38,305 nt of DNA from Candidatus Thalassarchaeum sp. (GTDB taxonomy: Archaea > Thermoplasmatota > Poseidoniia > Poseidoniales > Thalassarchaeaceae). A program made the translations under genes and the position numbers. Position 1 is the stretch's first letter. Each line of letters starts with the position of its first letter. The stretch spans positions 31,003 through 69,307 of the forward strand of contig JASMMD010000001.1 of the NCBI GenBank assembly GCA_030748335.1. Direction: 5' to 3'. Positions 33,552 through 38,305 of the stretch are shown here, one piece after another. The notes beneath the pieces are model-generated. The model did no database searches and was not told the DNA's origin. It was given only the letters and a program-made list of their open reading frames with translations.

Positions 33552-34412
33552 TTACAGCCGCGTCGCCTTTAGAGTAAATGACAGCGGCATCGGAACATTG
33601 CCATCTCTGAGTCGCCAATAGTTGGGCCTAGAATGCTCGAAGAACTCGGGCCATGGCGCATAGAAGAGTTCGTCTCGCTCGTTCAGAAGGTCCATTCGAA
33701 AGCCACCCTCGATTAACGCGTTGATGATGGTGTCATAACGGTACTCCCAACAGTGAGTGATTCTCTCTCCGGGCCAATCCGGATCTGCATAACTGCCCTC
33801 ACCGATCTCGGAGATAGGGCCTTCCTCGAACAGGTCGTACTTCGGGACCAGTCGAGGTCCTTCTGGGCCCTCCTCGGAGTCCATGATGTTCACCGTAGGG
33901 GTGCTCTCCTCGAGATACAGGGTTCCCCCGGGCCTGAGCAGGGCTGCGCACACCCGTGCCCACTCCTTGAGATCGGGCAGCCAGCACAGCGCCCCTCGGC
34001 CAGTGTAGATGATGTCGAATCTCTCTCCTTCGAGGGCATCGACGGCATCTGAGACACTACTGACCACGAACCTCGCATCGTCGAATCCCAGGATTCCAGC
34101 GAATCTGCGAGCCTCCTCGATCGCATTCGGGGAGAAGTCGAGTCCGGTCACCCTCGCACCCTCGCGCGCCCAAGACAGTGAGTCGGTGCCTATATGGCAC
34201 TGCAGGTGTAGCAAAGACTTGCCCTCGACGGGACCGATTTCCTCAATCTCCCACGGCCCGAGTTTTGACTCCCCGGCCAGCCACTGCTCGATGCGATAGA
34301 ACCCGGCACCGCTCCCTTGCGCGTGCATGTGTGCCATTGCGTCCCAAGACTCGAGGTTCTCGCGGACGGCTTGTTCGTCGTCCTCCGGAGGTGGTACGGG
34401 CCTCCATGCCAT
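33552..34412 (-). CDS. SAM-dependent methyltransferase of unknown target
   Basis: 286 residues. Class I Rossmann methyltransferase. Motif I reads LLHLQCHIGTDSLSWAREGARVTGLDFS, followed by an acidic strand 2 and ARFVVSSVSDAV, then FDIIYTGRGALCWLPDLKEWARVCAALLRPGGTLYLEE. The C-terminal part (RITHCWEYRYDTIINALIEGGFRMDLLNERDELFY) forms the substrate lid, resembling small-molecule methyltransferases (UbiE/Methyltransf_11 type). Upstream, a short inverted repeat (AACGAT...ATCGTT, 34431-34456) lies between it and ppsA. Substrate cannot be inferred. Confidence 0.85.
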   Translation of the reverse strand: MAWRPVPPPEDDEQAVRENLESWDAMAHMHAQGSGAGFYRIEQWLAGESKLGPWEIEEIGPVEGKSLLHLQCHIGTDSLSWAREGARVTGLDFSPNAIEEARRFAGILGFDDARFVVSSVSDAVDALEGERFDIIYTGRGALCWLPDLKEWARVCAALLRPGGTLYLEESTPTVNIMDSEEGPEGPRLVPKYDLFEEGPISEIGEGSYADPDWPGERITHCWEYRYDTIINALIEGGFRMDLLNERDELFYAPWPEFFEHSRPNYWRLRDGNVPMPLSFTLKATRL

Positions 34413-34430
34413 GCGTCCGGGCTGTGCACT

Positions 34431-34456
34431 AACGATGAAATCCTATCGGAATCGTT
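34431..34456. repeat. Weak inverted repeat upstream of the methyltransferase gene
   Basis: AACGAT (34431-34436) pairs with ATCGTT (34451-34456) across 14 nt, about 19-44 nt upstream of the start codon. Possible operator or the hairpin end of the ppsA transcript, which stops at 34459; could also be chance. Confidence 0.3.
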
Positions 34457-34458
34457 CC

Positions 34459-37116
34459 CTAGTCCTCAATCTCGATTCCTTGTGCCACCATCATCTCGGC
34501 CTCAAGGATAGTCTGACGCACCGCCATGGCGGTGTCCGGGGTCACTGAGATGGACGTAATCCCGCAATCCACTAGGAACGGAGGGAACTCGCTGGGATGG
34601 TCGCTGGGAGCCTGGCCGCAGATGCCTATCTCTAGGCCCCTCGAGGTGAATGCGTCGATGGCCGTGCGAATCATCGACTTGACTGCTGGCGCACGGGCAT
34701 CGACATGGTGCTGGTATCCCTCAAGGTCGTCCCGAGAGACCGCGTAAACGGTCTGAACTAGGTCGTTTGTCCCTATGGAGCCGCCCGAGAGTTGCATCCT
34801 GTCGATGAATGCGTCCGCGTCGATGACGTTAGAGGGCAACTCAACCATCACGAACAGCGGAACGCTGTTGCTGGGCCCTATCGCGTGTTCCTCGAGCAGG
34901 TCCTTGACAGCCTCGCCCTCCTCGGGAGATCTGCAGAACGGGACCATGAGTTGTAGGTTACTCAGTCCAAAGTCGTGGAACACCGAAGCCATGGCCTCGC
35001 ACTCCATCTCGAAGGCTGGCTTGAAAATTGGGTCGAGGTATCGTGAGGCCCCTCGCCATGCGATCATCGGGTTCTCCTCCTGTGGCTCGAAGAGCCCGCC
35101 GCCCAGAAGATCCCTGTACTCGTTGGACTTGAAGTCGGAGAGGCGGACGAGAACAGGCCGTGGGTAAAACGCCGCACAAATAAGACCGACGCCTTCCCTC
35201 AGTTTGTCGATGAAGAGCCCCCTAGGGTGTTCGTAGTTCCAGCATCTCCTCTCGATGGCCTCGATCGTCTCGCGCAGGTTCTCCTCGGGCTCATCGGAGA
35301 GGTTCCTCGCGAATGGTTCGATCTCAGGAGAGACTTCGCCGGTATCTAGGTACTTCTTGAGAGAGCGATGGTGGATGAATGCGAGAGGGTGGATGCCGAT
35401 TTCCCCGGACAGGACGAACTCGATGCGAGCAAGTCCGACGCCCTCGACGGGGAGTTGCGAGTCGACCAGCGACTTGGTCGGGAAGCCGACGTTGAGTTTG
35501 AGTTTGGTCTTCAGAGGGGTCGAGGTGTCGACCTTGTGCTCGACTATCTCGAACGGGTGCTCGCCGTCGAAGATGTACCCGGTGTCGCCTTCTGCGCAGG
35601 AGCCGGTGACGATTCTCTGGTTGTCGAGCTTGAGCGCATCGGCGCAGCCCACGATGGCAGGGATGCCGAACTCCCTCGCTATGATTGCCGCATGGCTAGT
35701 CCGACCTCCCTTTCGCGTAACTATCAGGGAGGCTTGCTTCATCATCGGCTCCCAGTCGGGAGTTGTCATTTCAGTTACCAGCACGTCCCCTTTCTCGAAG
35801 ACCAGTTCGTCCCAGGGTATCTCCTCCTGCCTCTCTCCGCCAGCCAGCCTCTTCTGCAGGGTGCGTCTACGTTCGAGTACCTCACTGTACGAGTCATAGG
35901 TCCTGATTGGCCCATATCCTATCCTCTTACCGACGGCTTGGCCGGTGGCAATCACCGAGTCCCGCTTGAGTCGGTCAACCAGAGAGCGGTCCATCTCGTA
36001 GCGAATCAGTCCATGCGAGGTCTTGCCGTGCACCGTCTCCGGTCTGGCCTGGACGATGTACAGGCCGCCGCCCTCCCCGTCCTTGGCCCACTCTATGTCC
36101 ATGGGCATCCCGTAGTGGTGCTCAATGCGCAAGGCCATGTTCGCTAGGCGCTTGCACTCCTCTGAACTCAGGGCCCAGTCTCGCCGTTCCGAGAACGGGA
36201 CCTCGGCGACGGTGGTGGCCCTCACCCCGTCACTCGCGTATACCATCCTCTGATCCTTGCTGCCCAAGTGCCTGTGCACAATTGCGAACTTGTCCTTCAG
36301 GAGGCCCTCCTTCCAGACCGTGTAGGTATCCGGAGATACCGTGCCCTGGACGATTAGCTCACCCAAGCCATAGGATGCAGCGATGTGTACAACCCCATCG
36401 TGACCGGAGTCCGGGTCGATAGTGAACATCACACCAGATGAGGCCTGGTCCGAACGGACCATCTTCATCACGACGACACACAGCGGACTCGCCAAGGGAT
36501 CCATTCCTCTGTCGAGTTGGTAGCAGATGGCGCGCTCGGTGAACTGGCTGGCCACGCACTTGCGCCAGTGCAGGACCACACTGTTCTCGCCGTGGATGTT
36601 GAGGAACGACTCGTACTGGCCTGCGAAGGAGGCGTCCTCTGAGTCCTCCGTGGTGGCAGACGAGCGGACGGCGACATCGGTGCCCTTGCCGTACTGCTCG
36701 CAGAGCTGTCGGTATGCGAGGCGGATTGAGTCCGATATGGTCTCGGGGACAGGAGTCTCAAGAACCAATGCGCGAGCAAGTTCGGCTCGTCCGTGCATGG
36801 CCAGAGAGTCGTTCTGGTTGGCGCCCTCGATGCACGCCCTCAGAGCGTCTGAGAGGGATGATTGAGCAATCGCGAGGGCCCTCACGTCACCGAGGCCCTC
36901 GACTTCGGGGACTTGTTCCCAAGTCCCCCGTGCTACCTCGGCCCCCACGAATTCCCGGTAGCCATCCGAAGTCGTGCAGAACCCGTTAGGGACGTCGACG
37001 CCGCTCTCACGCAGGTTGCGGTACATTTCGCCTAGGGATGCCCCCTTGCCGCCCACTGCCAGCGCGTCGCCACGCCCTACCTCATCGAACCAGAGTACGT
37101 GATTTTCTTGCCCCAT
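34459..37116 (-). CDS. ppsA: Phosphoenolpyruvate synthase
   Basis: 885 residues from ATG 37116 (MGQENHVLWFDEVGRGD) with GGGGA just upstream; a longer frame to 37164 runs through the tandem repeat and is not preferred. Converts pyruvate, ATP and water to PEP, AMP and phosphate for gluconeogenesis; in archaea it may also run in reverse. The N-terminal ATP-binding domain (GGKGASLGEM, VAVRSSATTEDSEDASFAGQYESFLN) is followed by the swivelling phosphohistidine domain VTRKGGRTSHAAIIAREFGIPAIVG (His475) and the PEP/pyruvate barrel with the general acid in GICGQAPSDHP (Cys833) and SIGTNDLVQ. About 100 residues longer than the E. coli enzyme (792). Single gene. Confidence 0.96.
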   Translation of the reverse strand: MGQENHVLWFDEVGRGDALAVGGKGASLGEMYRNLRESGVDVPNGFCTTSDGYREFVGAEVARGTWEQVPEVEGLGDVRALAIAQSSLSDALRACIEGANQNDSLAMHGRAELARALVLETPVPETISDSIRLAYRQLCEQYGKGTDVAVRSSATTEDSEDASFAGQYESFLNIHGENSVVLHWRKCVASQFTERAICYQLDRGMDPLASPLCVVVMKMVRSDQASSGVMFTIDPDSGHDGVVHIAASYGLGELIVQGTVSPDTYTVWKEGLLKDKFAIVHRHLGSKDQRMVYASDGVRATTVAEVPFSERRDWALSSEECKRLANMALRIEHHYGMPMDIEWAKDGEGGGLYIVQARPETVHGKTSHGLIRYEMDRSLVDRLKRDSVIATGQAVGKRIGYGPIRTYDSYSEVLERRRTLQKRLAGGERQEEIPWDELVFEKGDVLVTEMTTPDWEPMMKQASLIVTRKGGRTSHAAIIAREFGIPAIVGCADALKLDNQRIVTGSCAEGDTGYIFDGEHPFEIVEHKVDTSTPLKTKLKLNVGFPTKSLVDSQLPVEGVGLARIEFVLSGEIGIHPLAFIHHRSLKKYLDTGEVSPEIEPFARNLSDEPEENLRETIEAIERRCWNYEHPRGLFIDKLREGVGLICAAFYPRPVLVRLSDFKSNEYRDLLGGGLFEPQEENPMIAWRGASRYLDPIFKPAFEMECEAMASVFHDFGLSNLQLMVPFCRSPEEGEAVKDLLEEHAIGPSNSVPLFVMVELPSNVIDADAFIDRMQLSGGSIGTNDLVQTVYAVSRDDLEGYQHHVDARAPAVKSMIRTAIDAFTSRGLEIGICGQAPSDHPSEFPPFLVDCGITSISVTPDTAMAVRQTILEAEMMVAQGIEIED

Positions 37117-37130
37117 GAATCCCCAGTTCC

Positions 37131-37150
37131 CCAATGGCCCCCAATGGCCG
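37131..37150. repeat. 10-bp tandem direct repeat in the ppsA leader
   Basis: CCAATGGCCC is followed directly by CCAATGGCCG, 15-34 nt upstream of the ppsA start. The 143-nt gap to trxB otherwise contains an AT-rich stretch (CCCAATAATAGT, about 37170-37181) that could be the ppsA TATA region, implying a leader of about 30 nt that includes the repeat. Confidence 0.4.
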
Positions 37151-37259
37151 GTCAACAGTAACACCCGGCGCCCAATAATAGTTGAGTTCGTTACAGAGCA
37201 TTGAATTTAGACGAAGGGGGCGGAGCAGGGTTGAAGGACGTCCCAGCATTGGGTGACCT

Positions 37260-38189
37260 GTGAGTGGCGAAGTTCGCAATGTCATCATCATTGGTTCCGG
37301 CCCAGCTGGATACACCGCCGGACTCTACGCCGCGCGCGCGCTGCTCGAGCCGCTGATGTTCGCGGGTTACATGTCAGGCGGTCAACTGATGCTGACCTCG
37401 GACGTCGAGAACTTTCCTGGATACCCCACAGGAATAGACGGGCCGGAGATGATGGTCCACATGCGCGAGCAGGCCGAGCGTTTTGGGCTCGAGGTCCAAG
37501 ACAAGAACGTGGAGAGGGTCGACTTCTCCGAGCGTCCCTTCGGTGTTTGGGTCGAGGGAGATGAATACCGCGCCGAGGCCGTAATCATCTGCACCGGCGC
37601 AGAGGCAATCTGGCTCGGTGCAGAGGGCGAGGAGGAACAGAAGGGTAGGGGCATCTCAACCTGCGCGACATGCGACGGCGCCTTCTTCCGCGACGATGAG
37701 GTCATCGTGGTCGGAGGAGGAGACTCAGCGATGGAGGAGGCGACCTTTCTCACCAGGTTCGCCAGCAATGTCACCATCATCCACCGGCGCGAAGGATTCA
37801 GGGCCTCGAAGGTGATGTACGAGAGGGCGGCGGGCCATCCGAAGATCGATATCATGACACATAGGCGTGTCAAGAGGTGGCTCTCCGATGAAAACGGACT
37901 CAGCGGGGCGATTCTAGAGGATACGCGCGACGGGAGCGAGGACAAGATTTCCTGTACGGGGGCATTCATCGCGATAGGTCATAAGCCCATGACGGGTTTT
38001 CTGGATGGCGAGGTCGAGATGGACGACTCGGGCTATATCTTGCACTCTGAGCACACCATGACGAGCGTCCCGGGCGTGTTCGCTGCGGGAGATGTCGTGG
38101 ACAAGCGCTACAGGCAGGCCATAACCGCCGCCGCCATGGGGTGCCAAGCGGCCATGGATGCGGAGAAGTGGCTGGAAGACCAGCATTGA
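37260..38189 (+). CDS. trxB: Thioredoxin-disulfide reductase
   Basis: 309 residues, GTG start at 37260 with GGTGA 3 nt before it. Low-molecular-weight FAD enzyme that passes electrons from NAD(P)H to thioredoxin. The FAD motif is VIIIGSGPAGYTAGLYAARA. STCATCDGAFF carries the redox pair (Cys135, Cys138). VVGGGDSAMEEATFL...HRREGFRAS is the pyridine-nucleotide site; the HRR pattern is typical of NADPH users. GVFAAGDVVDKRYRQAITAAAMGCQAA is the C-terminal FAD-binding GD motif. It would support PrxQ and the glutaredoxin in this window. Divergent from ppsA. Confidence 0.96.
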   Translation: MSGEVRNVIIIGSGPAGYTAGLYAARALLEPLMFAGYMSGGQLMLTSDVENFPGYPTGIDGPEMMVHMREQAERFGLEVQDKNVERVDFSERPFGVWVEGDEYRAEAVIICTGAEAIWLGAEGEEEQKGRGISTCATCDGAFFRDDEVIVVGGGDSAMEEATFLTRFASNVTIIHRREGFRASKVMYERAAGHPKIDIMTHRRVKRWLSDENGLSGAILEDTRDGSEDKISCTGAFIAIGHKPMTGFLDGEVEMDDSGYILHSEHTMTSVPGVFAAGDVVDKRYRQAITAAAMGCQAAMDAEKWLEDQH

Positions 38190-38198
38190 GGTGCTGAA

Positions 38199-38305
38199 TT
38201 GGACACCGCCGGTGAGACTGGTTGGCTGAACAACAGGATAGCCGACATATTCTACCTCCTCCACGTCTCAATCACCTTCTTCTGCGCCTTCGCTTGGCTG
38301 GGGCC
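38199..38305 (+). CDS. Start of a membrane protein, truncated by window end
   Basis: A TTG start at 38199, with GAGGTG 5 nt before it, opens a frame that stays open to the end of the window. The 35 visible residues start with a polar head (DTAGETGWLNNRIAD) and enter a hydrophobic helix (IFYLLHVSITFFCAFAWLG). The helix pattern resembles small DUF2784-like membrane proteins, but too little is present to decide. Probably co-transcribed with trxB. Confidence 0.5.
   Translation, partial: MDTAGETGWLNNRIADIFYLLHVSITFFCAFAWLG

Noticed and set aside
37131-37150. CRISPR or iteron-type array
   Set aside because: Only two 10-bp units with no spacer; no further copies nearby and no cas or replication genes.

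Overview
The window looks like chromosomal DNA of a planktonic marine euryarchaeon, most likely Marine Group II (Candidatus Poseidoniales) or a close relative. The archaeal signs are a TATA-binding protein gene, TATA boxes about 25-30 nt before start codons, mevalonate kinase, archaeal FAD synthetase (RibL), SepF and a PHP-type family X polymerase. The Group II leaning is inference. It rests on the many secreted lipoproteins, PKD-like surface proteins and proteases, the membrane pyrophosphatase and the compact mid-50s to 60 percent GC genome. There is no rRNA or tRNA gene, IS element, phage module or CRISPR array. Coding density is very high and no gene-free stretch exceeds about 150 nt.

Layout. 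2-3130: isoleucyl-tRNA synthetase (5' end cut off). 3131-7364: a divergent pair of surface proteins, an Asp-box lipoprotein and a lamin-tail/amidohydrolase/MopE-like membrane-anchored protein. 7365-11930 (minus): a run of an ETF:quinone-oxidoreductase-like membrane Fe-S protein, a small membrane protein, a class I amidotransferase and cysteinyl-tRNA synthetase. 12040-13011: mevalonate kinase. 13099-17932: TBP, a 1.2-kaa PKD-like membrane protein and SepF in one direction. 17908-21527 (minus): a small protein, PrxQ peroxiredoxin, endonuclease III, a small membrane protein and PolX. 21526-26241: small membrane protein, Nfu-type Fe-S carrier (minus), amidotransferase, membrane pyrophosphatase and a lipoprotein. 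26238-31255 (minus): an HddA-like sugar kinase, a subtilase fused in frame to an AmpG-like MFS transporter, and a glutaredoxin. 31338-33551: a riboflavin/FAD operon ribB-ribL-ribE-ribH. 33552-37116 (minus): a methyltransferase and PEP synthase. 37260-38305: thioredoxin reductase and the start of a small membrane protein.

How the genes work together. The picture is a heterotroph that degrades polymers at its surface (subtilase, amidohydrolase, Asp-box and PKD proteins). It would feed electrons from acyl-CoA oxidation to quinone (EMO-like protein), conserve pyrophosphate energy as an ion gradient (HppA), run gluconeogenesis (PpsA), make its own flavins, and keep thiol redox balance (TrxB, glutaredoxin, PrxQ).

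The most unusual items are: the protease-transporter fusion in a likely operon with a sugar kinase; a roughly 53-residue acidic insertion inside the second repeat of TBP; a set of near-identical-geometry 7-9 bp palindromes with 3-4 nt centres in intergenic regions, several abutting TATA boxes; the swapped GxHH signature in IleRS; and an endonuclease III that has lost part of its Fe-S cluster ligand set.
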